Shown: positions 8,725-16,730, counted from the first letter of the stretch. The stretch is 64,000 bases of DNA from Burkholderiales bacterium (GCA_016702555.1 JADJDV010000004.1:276528-340527); one strand, 5' to 3'. The notes: generated from the sequence alone by a model not told the origin. Translations and numbers: made by a program.

Positions 8725-9257
8725 GCCAGACCACCACCCTGACCCAGCCGGCGGTCCCCGCCACCATCGAGGACTTCATGGCCCAGGCCATCGCCATGGA
8801 GTTCGAGGCGGTCGAGCGCTACCAGGAACTGGCCGACGCCATGGAAACGCACAACAACGCCGAGGTGGCCGCGCTGTTCCGCAAGATGTCGGTCATCGAA
8901 AACAAGCACGCCGAGCAGATGCTGGCCGAGATGGGCTGGAGCGAGATCCCGCCCGGCACCAGCGCGCAGCGCTGGGAAGGCTTCGAGTCGGCCGAAGTGG
9001 TGGCGATGGACGACATCCACTACCTGATGACGCCCTGGCACGCGCTGCAGCTGGCGCTGAAGGCCGAACAGCGCGCGGTGCGCTTCTTCGAGGCGCTGAC
9101 CGAGGCGGCGCAGTCGGAGCCGGTGCGCAAGGCGGCGCTGGAGCTGCTGGAGGAAGAGCGCGAGCACGTCGAGCTGATCCTCGGCTGGCTTAAAAAAGTG
9201 CCGCAACCCGACAGCGACTGGTACGAAGACCCGGACCCGCCGCGCTACGACACATGA
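8721..9257 (+). CDS. Rubrerythrin-like ferritin-fold diiron protein
   Basis: A 178-residue all-helical protein with two four-helix-bundle half repeats. Candidate diiron ligands are EFEAVERYQE and ENKHAEQ in the first half, and KAEQRAV with EEREHVE in the second. There is no C-terminal rubredoxin domain, so it is not a classical rubrerythrin. It is translationally coupled to korB (ATGA overlap), which ties it to the ferredoxin/benzoyl-CoA reductase system. I infer protection of oxygen-sensitive Fe-S enzymes against peroxide or iron stress; an electron-transfer role is also possible. Confidence 0.75.
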   Translation: MSQTTTLTQPAVPATIEDFMAQAIAMEFEAVERYQELADAMETHNNAEVAALFRKMSVIENKHAEQMLAEMGWSEIPPGTSAQRWEGFESAEVVAMDDIHYLMTPWHALQLALKAEQRAVRFFEALTEAAQSEPVRKAALELLEEEREHVELILGWLKKVPQPDSDWYEDPDPPRYDT

Positions 9258-9299
9258 ACCGCCCCGCCCCCACCACCCCATGCCACTGAAGGAATCACC

Positions 9300-9704
9300 A
9301 TGATGCGCACCTTGTTGCCCGCAGGCTGGGCACCGCCGATCGGCTACGCCAATGGCATCGAAGCCGATGGCAGCGGCCGCATCGTGTTCGTCTCGGGCCA
9401 GGTCGGCTGGAACGCGCAGCAGCAGTTCGAGTCGGAAGACATCGCCCCGCAGTTCGAGCAGGCCTTGGGCAACGTGCTGGCGGTGCTGGCCGAGGCCGGT
9501 GGGCGGGCCGAGCACATCTGCCGCCTGACGGCCTACTGCTGCGACAAGCCGGGCTACCTGGCGGCGCGCGCCGAGTTGGGCCCGATCTGGCGTCGCCTGA
9601 TGGGGCGCCACTACCCGGCCATGAGCATGATCTTCGTGTCCGACCTGCTCGACCATCCGGGCAAGATCGAACTGGAAGCCACCGCCGTTGTGCCGCGCCC
9701 CTAG
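9300..9704 (+). CDS. RidA/YjgF/Rut family protein
   Basis: A 134-residue protein of the Rid family, whose archetype RidA hydrolyses reactive enamine/imine intermediates. The core VFVSGQVGWN near the N-terminus and the final segment with HPGKIELEATAVV are typical. The ORF begins with ATGATG after a GAAGGA ribosome-binding site, so the start could be 9300 or 9303. The canonical catalytic Arg context (late SxxRxxV-type motif) is not obvious; YPAMSMIFVSDLLDHPG occupies that place, so it may belong to a Rid subfamily acting on other substrates. It is 42 bp downstream of the ferritin-like gene and probably part of the korAB transcript. Confidence 0.8.
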   Translation: MMRTLLPAGWAPPIGYANGIEADGSGRIVFVSGQVGWNAQQQFESEDIAPQFEQALGNVLAVLAEAGGRAEHICRLTAYCCDKPGYLAARAELGPIWRRLMGRHYPAMSMIFVSDLLDHPGKIELEATAVVPRP

Positions 9705-9800
9705 AATGCGGCCCGGCGCGCACCGCAAGTACACGAAACCCGCCGCTCATTCGTTGACATGTCGCAAAAGGTGCGCTGTCTTTAATTCTGGATTTTTAAT

Positions 9801-9815
9801 CGGTACTAAAATACC
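9801..9815. promoter_or_regulatory. Palindromic operator, copy 2 (upstream of GNAT/Rrf2 genes)
   Basis: CGGTACTAAAATACC is the second copy of the locus-specific palindrome, 40 bp before the GNAT start. It contains a TAAAAT -10-like hexamer within the spacer, consistent with autorepression by the Rrf2 regulator encoded two genes on. The sequence AATTAAG follows after one base and also follows copy 3. A 12-bp direct repeat (AAGTCTTCGCTC, twice) lies between the operator and the ATG. The rest of the 9705-9854 intergenic stretch shows nothing else clear. Confidence 0.6.
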
Positions 9816-9854
9816 GAATTAAGTCTTCGCTCAAGTCTTCGCTCGAATGCCTGC

Positions 9855-10388
9855 ATGAGTTCACGCCCCGCCACCGTCGCCCCGCCGACCCGTGCCGCCA
9901 AGCCCGCACCGCGCCGCCGCGGCCCACCGACCACGCCGCAAACCCATCCCGTCGAAGTGCGCGCCGCCCGGCGCACCGACCTGAAGGCCATCGCCGCCAT
10001 CGACCACGCCATCAGCGGCGAGGAGCGCCACGCCTACTGGCTGCAGGTGTTTCGCCGCTACGGCAGCGGCGAGCACCGCGATTCGCGCTTTCTGGTCGCC
10101 GTCGCCGAGGGCACGGTGATCGGCCTGATCGTCGGCGAGGTGCGCGACTGGGAGTTCGGCTCGCCGCCCTGCGGCTGGATCTTCGGCATCGAGGTCGATC
10201 CGGCGGTGCGCCAGCGCGGCGTCGGCGAGTTGCTGCTGAACGCCATCGCGGCGCAGTTCCGGCGCGCCGGCGCGCGCACCATCCGCACCGTGCTGCAGCG
10301 CGAGAACACGCTCATCCTGTCCTTCTTCCGGGGCCAGGGGATGATGGCCGGGCCGCTGCTGTCGCTCGAGATGGACATCGACAATTGA
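9855..10388 (+). CDS. GNAT family N-acetyltransferase
   Basis: A 177-residue GNAT acetyltransferase. After a Pro/Arg-rich N-terminal 30 residues the acetyl-CoA-binding fold follows, with the motif A region VDPAVRQRGVGELLLNA (Q/RxxGxG/A loop) near residue 118. The substrate is not evident from sequence. It is 16 bp upstream of the Rrf2 regulator and almost certainly co-transcribed with it. Rhodopseudomonas palustris has an acetyltransferase gene (badL) beside the Rrf2 repressor gene badM in its benzoate cluster, so the pairing here may be equivalent; that link is from memory and is not proven by sequence. Confidence 0.8.
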   Translation: MSSRPATVAPPTRAAKPAPRRRGPPTTPQTHPVEVRAARRTDLKAIAAIDHAISGEERHAYWLQVFRRYGSGEHRDSRFLVAVAEGTVIGLIVGEVRDWEFGSPPCGWIFGIEVDPAVRQRGVGELLLNAIAAQFRRAGARTIRTVLQRENTLILSFFRGQGMMAGPLLSLEMDIDN

Positions 10389-10404
10389 CCCCCAAAGGCA
10401 CGCC

Positions 10405-10911
10405 ATGAAGCTGCAGAAGAACACCTTGCTCGCGCTGTCCAGCGTGCTGGAAATCGCGGGCCAGCCGCAGCGCCATCTGGCGGCCGGCGAGATCGCCGAC
10501 AAGTACCAGGTGTCGTCGCACCACCTGGCCAAGGTGCTGGCCGAACTGGTGCGCGCCGGCCTGGTCGAGTCGGTGCGCGGGGCCGGCGGCGGCTACCGCT
10601 TCATCGCCAACGCCTCGCGCGTGACGCTGCTGGACGTGATCGAACTGTTTGAGGACATCGCACCGACGCGCCGCCACCCGCCACCGCCCGACGCCAACCC
10701 GGTCGAGCAGGCGCTGCACGCGGTGCTGAGCGAAACCGACGACAACAGCGTCGCCACCTTCAGCTCGATCACCCTGGCCACCATGCTGCGCATGATCGCG
10801 CGCCAGCAGGGTTCGGCCCAGGTGCTCAAGCTGCCCGATCGCCGCCCCGCCCCGGTGCTGGCACTGGCCGATCTGCAGCGGCTGCGCGGCACCGGCACAC
10901 ACGCGGACTGA
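10405..10911 (+). CDS. Rrf2 family transcriptional regulator, BadM-like
   Basis: A 168-residue Rrf2-family winged-helix protein. The recognition region YQVSSHHLAKVLAELVRAGLVES and the wing RGAGGGYRF are clear. It contains no cysteine, so it cannot ligate an Fe-S cluster as IscR or NsrR do. BadM of R. palustris is an Rrf2-type repressor of benzoyl-CoA reductase genes, and the position here inside a benzoyl-CoA locus suggests the same job. The likely target is the CGGTAC/TACC palindrome found before its own operon, before had, and near sufT. The effector is unknown. Confidence 0.82.
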   Translation: MKLQKNTLLALSSVLEIAGQPQRHLAAGEIADKYQVSSHHLAKVLAELVRAGLVESVRGAGGGYRFIANASRVTLLDVIELFEDIAPTRRHPPPPDANPVEQALHAVLSETDDNSVATFSSITLATMLRMIARQQGSAQVLKLPDRRPAPVLALADLQRLRGTGTHAD

Positions 10912-11008
10912 TTCGATTGCGGCCGCGAACGGGCCGCCGATCGCCCGTCACTCCCGCGTCGGCAGGAATCCAGAGACGACCATGGATCGACGGCCGCCTG
11001 CTGAGCCC

Positions 11009-11602
11009 TCAGCGCCGCTCCAACGCCGACACGTCGGGCAGATCGAAACGCGGCCGCCCCGGCTCGGGCGCCGTCAGCGGCGCCACCGGCTGGAAGGTCT
11101 TCAGGCACCGCTCGGTCAAGCGGTGATACACGGCCGTTGCCGCGCGCTTGCCGGCCAGCTGTGCCTCGCTCAACTCACGCACCACACGCGCCGGCGAGCC
11201 GACGCTGAGCGTGCGCGGCGGCAACTCGGTCCGCTCGGGCACGAACGAGCAGGCGCCGACGATGGCCTGCTCGCCCACCACCACCGCGTCCATCAGCACC
11301 GCCTGGATGCCCACCAGCGCGTCGCGCCGCACCGTGCAGCAATGCAGCACCGCGGCGTGGCCGATGTGGCCGTTTTCCTCCACCAGCATGTCGCGGTCGG
11401 GAAAGCTGTGCAGCACGCAAGCGTCCTGCACGTTGGCGCCGCGCTCCAGCACGATGCGGCCCAGATCGCCGCGCAGGCTGGCCGCCGGGCCAACGTAGCA
11501 TTGCGGCCCGACGATCACGTCGCCGATCAGGATCGCATCGGGGTGCACGAAGGCGGTCGGATCGATCACCGGCACCAGACCGTCGAGTGCGTAGCAGGGC
11601 AT
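11009..11602 (-). CDS. Hexapeptide-repeat protein, PaaY/gamma-carbonic anhydrase family
   Basis: A 197-residue left-handed beta-helix protein. Hexapeptide repeats run from about residue 15 to 150, and metal-binding histidine candidates occur in VLHSFPD, NGHIGHAAVLHC. It most resembles PaaY, a thioesterase associated with phenylacetyl-CoA catabolism, rather than a housekeeping carbonic anhydrase, mainly through its C-terminal helix (YHRLTERCLKTFQPV). It lies downstream of sufT on the same strand, 35 bp away. In this context a CoA-releasing or detoxifying thioesterase for dead-end aromatic CoA esters is plausible, but not shown. Confidence 0.75.
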   Translation of the reverse strand: MPCYALDGLVPVIDPTAFVHPDAILIGDVIVGPQCYVGPAASLRGDLGRIVLERGANVQDACVLHSFPDRDMLVEENGHIGHAAVLHCCTVRRDALVGIQAVLMDAVVVGEQAIVGACSFVPERTELPPRTLSVGSPARVVRELSEAQLAGKRAATAVYHRLTERCLKTFQPVAPLTAPEPGRPRFDLPDVSALERR

Positions 11603-11637
11603 CGGATTTTCCGGGTTCGTGGCGCGCGGTTGGCCGA

Positions 11638-12201
11638 CTACAGCCCCACGGTCAGCAGCGCCGCCTCGGACATGCGCGAGCGGTCCCAGGGCGGATCGAA
11701 CACGATCTGCACGTCCACCTCGCCGACATGCGGCAGCGCCATCAGCTTGTCGCGCGCATCGTTGGCGATCACGTCGCCCATGCCGCAACCGGGCGCCGTC
11801 AGCGTCATGTCGATCTCGATGCGTTGCATTCCGGCGCTGCCGGACAGCGGCGTCACGTCGCAGCGGTAGACCAGCCCCAGCTCGACGATGTCGACCGGAA
11901 TCTCCGGGTCGTAACAGGTGCGCAACACCTCCCAGGCCAGCCTGGGCACATCCTCGGGCGCGGTGTCGTCGGGAATGTCCACGCCCTCGGGTTCCGGCAG
12001 CCCCACCGCCGACGCGTCCTTGCCCGCCAGCCGCATCAGCTGCCCGTGTACCAGCAAGGAGTAGTTCGACCCCAGCGCCTGCGCCACCTGCGCCGAGGTG
12101 CCCGGCTGCAAATCCACCGGCGTGCCGTCCGGAATGCGCTCGACACGCACCAGGCGCTCCACCACGACCGGCTGGTAAAGGTAACTGCTGCCGGCGGTCA
12201 T
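11638..12201 (-). CDS. sufT: SufT/PaaD-type (MIP18/DUF59) Fe-S cluster assembly protein
   Basis: A 187-residue protein. The N-terminal 90 residues match the SufT-specific extension, followed by a MIP18/DUF59 domain with DPEIPVDIVELGLVY and TAPGCGMGDV, the latter holding the conserved cysteine. SufT proteins help to mature [4Fe-4S] enzymes, and PaaD is a related factor for ring oxygenation. I choose the start MTAGSS at 12201; an in-frame ATG 14 codons upstream exists. It is co-oriented with the hexapeptide gene, and a copy of the locus operator lies about 150 bp upstream. I infer a role in supplying Fe-S clusters to benzoyl-CoA reductase or KorAB. Confidence 0.8.
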   Translation of the reverse strand: MTAGSSYLYQPVVVERLVRVERIPDGTPVDLQPGTSAQVAQALGSNYSLLVHGQLMRLAGKDASAVGLPEPEGVDIPDDTAPEDVPRLAWEVLRTCYDPEIPVDIVELGLVYRCDVTPLSGSAGMQRIEIDMTLTAPGCGMGDVIANDARDKLMALPHVGEVDVQIVFDPPWDRSRMSEAALLTVGL

Positions 12202-12353
12202 GGCTGTGCCTTGCAGTGCCACGCACCGGTCCTGTGGTGCCAATGCCCATGAATTGCGATAGTCATTTGATGCTCGCTTGATCGCGCCGCTCAGCCCGCG
12301 AAACGCAGGTCAGTCGCCCGCATCCAGCCCGAAAGGCACATTCGGAATATATT

Positions 12354-12368
12354 CGGTACGACGATACC
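12354..12368. promoter_or_regulatory. Palindromic operator, copy 3
   Basis: CGGTACGACGATACC, with AATTAAG after two further bases, is the third copy of the palindrome. It lies about 150 bp upstream of sufT (minus strand) and 65 bp before the IS21-type remnant (plus strand). It could control sufT, or a plus-strand gene that was lost when the insertion sequence arrived. The remaining bases between 12202 and 12432 contain an AT-rich patch (GAATATATTC) just beside the site, possibly part of a promoter. Confidence 0.5.
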
Positions 12369-12432
12369 AAATTAAGCCTGGAAGCGCAATATTTGTTTCA
12401 ACTGAATGGCCGCACGTGTGGCCGTGTTCATG

Positions 12433-12961
12433 ATTGTTCCAGCCGACCGAAAATTGACCCTCTGAGAGGCGAAGTGCCGAAGTAAATTTGACCGGGGTGT
12501 TCAACTGACCTGCTGAAGATTGAAGCAGCGGGGTTGCCAGGAGTGATCACCATGGACATGATGGGCAAAATCAGGCGGCTGCACTTTCGTGACCGTCTGT
12601 CGTTCACTGAGATTGCGCGGCGCACGGGCCTGTCGCGCAACACGGTCAAGACCTGGGTCAAGGCACCTGCTACAACGCAGCCGAGATACCGCAGGAGCGC
12701 TCGGGCGGGCAAGCTCACCGCCTGGCATGACACGCTGATCCAGGCGCTGCGCGTTGACGCCAGGCGTCCCAGGCATGAGAGGCGCAGCGGCCGGGCGCTG
12801 CACGCGCAGATCAAGGCAGCGGGCTATCGCGGAAGCTACTCGCGCGTCACCGACTTCATCCGCGCCTGAGGCCAGGGCGGGGGAGAGACAGGCGCGCCAC
12901 GCGCCGTCGTGCCGCTGGCGTTCGAGTTGGGCGAAGCCTTCCCGTTCGACTGGAGCGAATA
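12433..12961 (+). pseudogene. Decayed IS21-family element: left end plus truncated istA transposase
   Basis: From about 12433 the sequence resembles an IS21-type left end with spaced TTGACC motifs. An istA reading frame then starts at 12552 (MDMMGKIRRLHFRDRLSF...). The helix-turn-helix segment SFTEIARRTGLSRNTVKTWV is intact. The frame is broken by a TGA at 12867 after DFIRA, but continues in the same frame into FELGEAFPFDWSE, the start of the DDE catalytic domain, before ending at 12961. The rest of istA and all of istB are missing. This is an inactive remnant. Confidence 0.85.
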
Positions 12962-13079
12962 AGGCCTGTTGATCAGCCAGGCCAGCAGCAGGCCCACCAG
13001 CCCCAGCGCAGCCTGCACCCAGGCCTGCGTCAGGGAGAAGGCTTGAAGCGGCAAGGCGGTGATCTATGCGGGCCTGGAA
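12962..13079. other. Junction sequence with possible membrane-protein fragment
   Basis: Between the IS21 remnant and the acyl-CoA ligase stop, the minus strand encodes a short hydrophobic stretch of roughly 28 residues (PLQAFSLTQAWVQAAL... LLLAWLI) that ends at the IS junction. It looks like a gene fragment left by the insertion, but it is too short to identify. Confidence 0.3.
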
Positions 13080-14723
13080 TCACACATCGATCGCCGTGGC
13101 CGACCCCGCCTGCTTGCGCAGCTCGAACTTCTGGATCTTGCCGGTGCTGGTCTTGGGTAACTCACCAAACACGATGTAGCGCGGCACTTTGAAGCTGGCC
13201 AGGTGCTGCTTGCAATGGGCGACGACGTCTTCCTTGCTCACCTCGGCACCGGGTTTCAGCTCCAGGAACGCGCAGGGCGTCTCGCCCCATTTCTCGTCGG
13301 GCCGCGCCACCACGGCGGCGGCCAGCACGGCGGGGTGGCGATACAGCACGTCCTCGACCTCGATGGACGAGATGTTCTCGCCGCCCGAGATGATGATGTC
13401 CTTGCTGCGGTCCTTGATCTTGATGTAGCCGTCGGGGTACTGCACCGCCAGGTCGCCGCTGTGAAACCAGCCGCCGGCAAAGGCCTCGTCGGTCGCCTTG
13501 GGGTTCTTCAGGTAGCCCTTCATGGCGATGTTGCCGCGGAACATGATCTCGCCCATGGTCTCGCCGTCCCACGGCACGGGCTGCATCGTGTTGGGGTCGA
13601 GCACGCGCGCGTCGCGCTGCAGGTGGTAGCGCACGCCCTGGCGCGCGTTCAGGCGCGCGCGCTCACCGATGTCCAGCTCGTTCCACGCGTCATGCTTGGC
13701 GCACACGGTGGCGGGGCCGTACACCTCGGTCAGGCCGTAGACGTGAGTCAAATCGAAGCCCATCTGCTCCATGCCCTCGATCATCGAAGCCGGTGGCGCG
13801 GCGCCGGCCACCATGCATTTCACGCCCGCCGGCACGCCGGCCTTCATCTCATCCGGCGCGTTGACCAGCAGGCCGTGCACGATGGGGGCGCCGCAGTAGT
13901 GCGTGACCCCGTGCTGGCGGATGGCGTCGAAGATCGCCTTGGCCTCGACCCGGCGCAGGCACACGTTGACCGCCGCGCGCGCTGCGACGGTCCACGGAAA
14001 GCACCAGCCGTTGCAGTGGAACATGGGCAGCGTCCACAGGTACACCGCGTGCTTGGGCAAGTCCCATTCCAGAATGTTGCTGATGGCGTTGGTGGCCGCG
14101 CCGCGGTGGTGATAGACCACGCCCTTGGGATTGCCGGTGGTGCCGGAGGTGTAGTTGAGCGCGATGGCATCCCACTCGTCGGCGGGGTACTTCCAGTCGA
14201 AATCGGGATCGCCTTGGGCCACGAAGGCGTCGTAGCTGATGCTGCCGATCTTCTGGCCTTCGCCGTACAGCGCGTCCTCGACGTCGATCACCAGCAGCGG
14301 TGCTTTCGACTCGCGCAGCGTCAGCGCCTTCTTGACGATGCCGGCGAACTCGGGGTCGACGATGATGGCCTTGGATTCGCCGTGGTCCAGCATGAAGGCC
14401 ACGGCCTCGGGGTCGAGCCGCGTGTTCAGCGTGTTCAGCACGGCGCCGGCCATCGGGATGCCGAAGTGCGCCTCCACCATCGGCGGCGTGTTGGGCAGCA
14501 TGGCGGCCACGGTGTCGTTCTTGCCGATGCCGTGCTGCGTGAGGGCGCTGGCGAGTTGACGGCAGCGCGCATAGGTTTCGCCCCAACTCTGGCGCAGATC
14601 GCCATGCACGATGGCCAGCTTGTCGGGATACACCTCGGCCGTGCGCTGGATGAAGGCCAGCGGCGTGAAGGGCGCGAAGTTGGCTTCGGTGCGCGGCAGG
14701 TCGGTGTCGAAGATGCTGGCCAT
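13080..14723 (-). CDS. Acyl-CoA synthetase (AMP-forming ligase)
   Basis: A 547-residue ANL-superfamily ligase that activates a carboxylic acid to its CoA thioester via an acyl-adenylate. Motifs seen are the P-loop YTSGTTGNPKGV near residue 180, VYGLTEVYGP near 320, GGWFHSGDLAV near 420 and the C-terminal KTSTGKIQKFELR with the catalytic lysine. The start is MASIFD, preceded by GGAG; an upstream in-frame ATG is less likely. The sequence resembles medium/short-chain fatty acid or DmdB-like ligases more than benzoate-CoA ligase. The substrate is undetermined. Confidence 0.85.
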   Translation of the reverse strand: MASIFDTDLPRTEANFAPFTPLAFIQRTAEVYPDKLAIVHGDLRQSWGETYARCRQLASALTQHGIGKNDTVAAMLPNTPPMVEAHFGIPMAGAVLNTLNTRLDPEAVAFMLDHGESKAIIVDPEFAGIVKKALTLRESKAPLLVIDVEDALYGEGQKIGSISYDAFVAQGDPDFDWKYPADEWDAIALNYTSGTTGNPKGVVYHHRGAATNAISNILEWDLPKHAVYLWTLPMFHCNGWCFPWTVAARAAVNVCLRRVEAKAIFDAIRQHGVTHYCGAPIVHGLLVNAPDEMKAGVPAGVKCMVAGAAPPASMIEGMEQMGFDLTHVYGLTEVYGPATVCAKHDAWNELDIGERARLNARQGVRYHLQRDARVLDPNTMQPVPWDGETMGEIMFRGNIAMKGYLKNPKATDEAFAGGWFHSGDLAVQYPDGYIKIKDRSKDIIISGGENISSIEVEDVLYRHPAVLAAAVVARPDEKWGETPCAFLELKPGAEVSKEDVVAHCKQHLASFKVPRYIVFGELPKTSTGKIQKFELRKQAGSATAIDV

Positions 14724-14877
14724 GGTGTGTGTCTCCGGATGCTTTGGCAAATCATACCCAGCGCTTGCGACGTGTTGCTGACGCAGCGGTCAGGGGTTTG
14801 ACGCTTGTGCTGGCCGGGCGCACATTCCGGCCAGCAGCCCATCCAACCCAAAAAACCCCATCAGTCAAAATACCCCC

Positions 14878-16695
14878 GTGGCCATCCCCCAGCATTTCAT
14901 CCAGGAGCTTCTGGCCCGCGCCGACGCGGTCGAAATCGTCGGCCGCTACGTGCAGCTGAAGAAGACGGGAGCCAACTTCTCGGGCCTGTGCCCGTTTCAC
15001 GGCGAGAAAACGCCATCCTTCACCGTCAGCCCTTCCAAGCAGTTCTACCACTGCTTCGGCTGCGGCAAGAACGGCAACGCGATCGGCTTTCTGATGGACC
15101 ACACCGGCGCCGGCTTTGTCGAGGTGGTGCACGACCTGGCGCAGCAATACGGCCTGCAGGTGCCCGAGGACGAGCGCAGCCCGCAGGAGCGGGCCCGCGC
15201 CGCGCAGGAGACCGAAAAACGCCACACGCTCACCGACGTGCTGGCAAAAGCCGGCGAGGCCTACAAGAAGCACCTGAAAGACGCGCCGCGCGCCATCGAC
15301 TACTTGAAGAAGCGCGGCCTGTCGGGCCAGGTGGCGCGCGACTTCGGCCTGGGTTATGCGCCGGAGGGTTGGCGCACGCTGGCCAGCGTGTTTCCCGACT
15401 ACACCGATCCGTTGCTGGAAGAAAGCGGCCTGGTCATCGTCGGCGAAAGCGACGAAGACAAGCGCTACGACCGCTTCCGCGATCGCATCATGTTCCCGAT
15501 CCGCAGCGTCAAGGGCGAGGTGATCGGCTTTGGCGGCCGCGTGCTGGGCGATGAAAAGCCCAAGTACCTGAACTCGCCTGAAACGCCGGTGTTTCACAAG
15601 GGGCGCGAGCTGTACGGCCTGTTCGAGGCCCGTGCCGCACTGCGCGAGCACGGTTACGCGCTGGTGACCGAGGGCTACATGGACGTGGTGGCGCTGGCGC
15701 AGTTGGGCTTTGGCAACGCCGTCGCCACGCTGGGCACGGCCTGCACGCCCGAGCACGTGCACAAGCTGTTCCGCTTCACCGAGCAGGTGGTGTTCAGCTT
15801 CGACGGCGACGCCGCCGGCCGCCGCGCCGCGCACAAGGCGCTGGAAGCCGCCCTGCCCTTGGCCACCGACACGCGCAGCGTCAAGTTCCTGTTCCTGCCG
15901 GCGGAGCACGACCCCGACAGCTTCATCCGCGCCGAGGGTGCCGACGCCTTCGCCCAGGCCGTGAAGGCGGCGCTGCCGCTGTCGCGCTTTCTGCTCGACG
16001 TGGCCGCCAAGGACTGCGACATGGACAGCGCCGAGGGTCGTTCGCGCTTTGCCGCCAATGCCCGCCCCCTGTGGCAGCTGCTGCCCCCCGGCGCACTGGC
16101 ACAGCAATTGCTGGGCGAGATCGCAGCGCGGGTGCAGATCGGACCGCACGAGCTGGAACAGCTGTGGGGCCTGCGGCGCCATGCGCCAGCGGCGCGCCGT
16201 TCGGCCCGCAGTGAGCGTGGCGGCCCCGGCGCGGACTGCCGCGCGCCAGCGCCACGCCGCACGGCGCCGCCACGCGGCGGCACGCGCACGCTGCCGACCA
16301 GCCGCGCCAGCCGTGCGCTGCAAATCTTGCTGACCGAGTCCAGCGCCTGGGACCGGCTCAGCCAGCCCGACCACGCGCTGCTGTGCGACCTGCCGGCGCC
16401 GCACGGCCCGCTGTTCACCTGGCTGGCGGGCCAGGCCATGGACCACGGCCCGCAGCCCTGGAGCGCCCTGCGCGAGGCCTTGCGCGCACACGAACTGGAG
16501 GCCATCGCGGTCGGTCTGGTCGATGGCCTGCCGCCCGATATCGAGAGTGACGCCGGCGAGCTGGACCGCATCCTGCAGCACGAGCACGACGCGCGCTACG
16601 CCGCCGAGCGCGAACGGCTGGTGACGGCGGCAGCCGCCGGCGACCGCGCCGCCTACGACCGGCTGAAGGCGATGCCGGCGCTGCGCCCACGTTGA
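14878..16695 (+). CDS. dnaG: DNA primase
   Basis: A 605-residue DnaG with a GTG start. The N-terminal CHC2 zinc finger is at CPFHGEKTPSF and FYHCFGCG (residues about 38-64). The TOPRIM domain follows (LVTEGYMDVVAL and SFDGDAAGRRA), and then a divergent C-terminal helicase-interacting domain interrupted by an Arg/Pro-rich linker near residues 440-480. It synthesises RNA primers for replication. In many proteobacteria it is part of the rpsU-dnaG-rpoD operon; here no rpsU is present upstream and rpoD follows after 308 bp. Confidence 0.95.
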   Translation: MAIPQHFIQELLARADAVEIVGRYVQLKKTGANFSGLCPFHGEKTPSFTVSPSKQFYHCFGCGKNGNAIGFLMDHTGAGFVEVVHDLAQQYGLQVPEDERSPQERARAAQETEKRHTLTDVLAKAGEAYKKHLKDAPRAIDYLKKRGLSGQVARDFGLGYAPEGWRTLASVFPDYTDPLLEESGLVIVGESDEDKRYDRFRDRIMFPIRSVKGEVIGFGGRVLGDEKPKYLNSPETPVFHKGRELYGLFEARAALREHGYALVTEGYMDVVALAQLGFGNAVATLGTACTPEHVHKLFRFTEQVVFSFDGDAAGRRAAHKALEAALPLATDTRSVKFLFLPAEHDPDSFIRAEGADAFAQAVKAALPLSRFLLDVAAKDCDMDSAEGRSRFAANARPLWQLLPPGALAQQLLGEIAARVQIGPHELEQLWGLRRHAPAARRSARSERGGPGADCRAPAPRRTAPPRGGTRTLPTSRASRALQILLTESSAWDRLSQPDHALLCDLPAPHGPLFTWLAGQAMDHGPQPWSALREALRAHELEAIAVGLVDGLPPDIESDAGELDRILQHEHDARYAAERERLVTAAAAGDRAAYDRLKAMPALRPR

Positions 16696-16704
16696 GGCCG
16701 GGCC

Positions 16705-16730
16705 TTGAAATCCGCCGCATCGGCTATAAT
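16705..16730 (+). promoter_or_regulatory. Candidate sigma-70 promoter in the dnaG-rpoD gap
   Basis: The 308-bp gap between dnaG and rpoD (16696-17003) contains a perfect TATAAT at 16725-16730. A TTGAAA at 16705-16710 is only 14 bp upstream, shorter than the usual 17, so the -35 assignment is uncertain. This would give rpoD its own promoter and a leader of roughly 260 nt. No small gene or RNA was recognised in the leader. Confidence 0.5.

Noticed and set aside
12836..13054. 72-residue minus-strand protein
   Set aside because: Only the first 28 or so residues look protein-like, and the remainder is antisense to the IS21 remnant. It is treated as a fragment.
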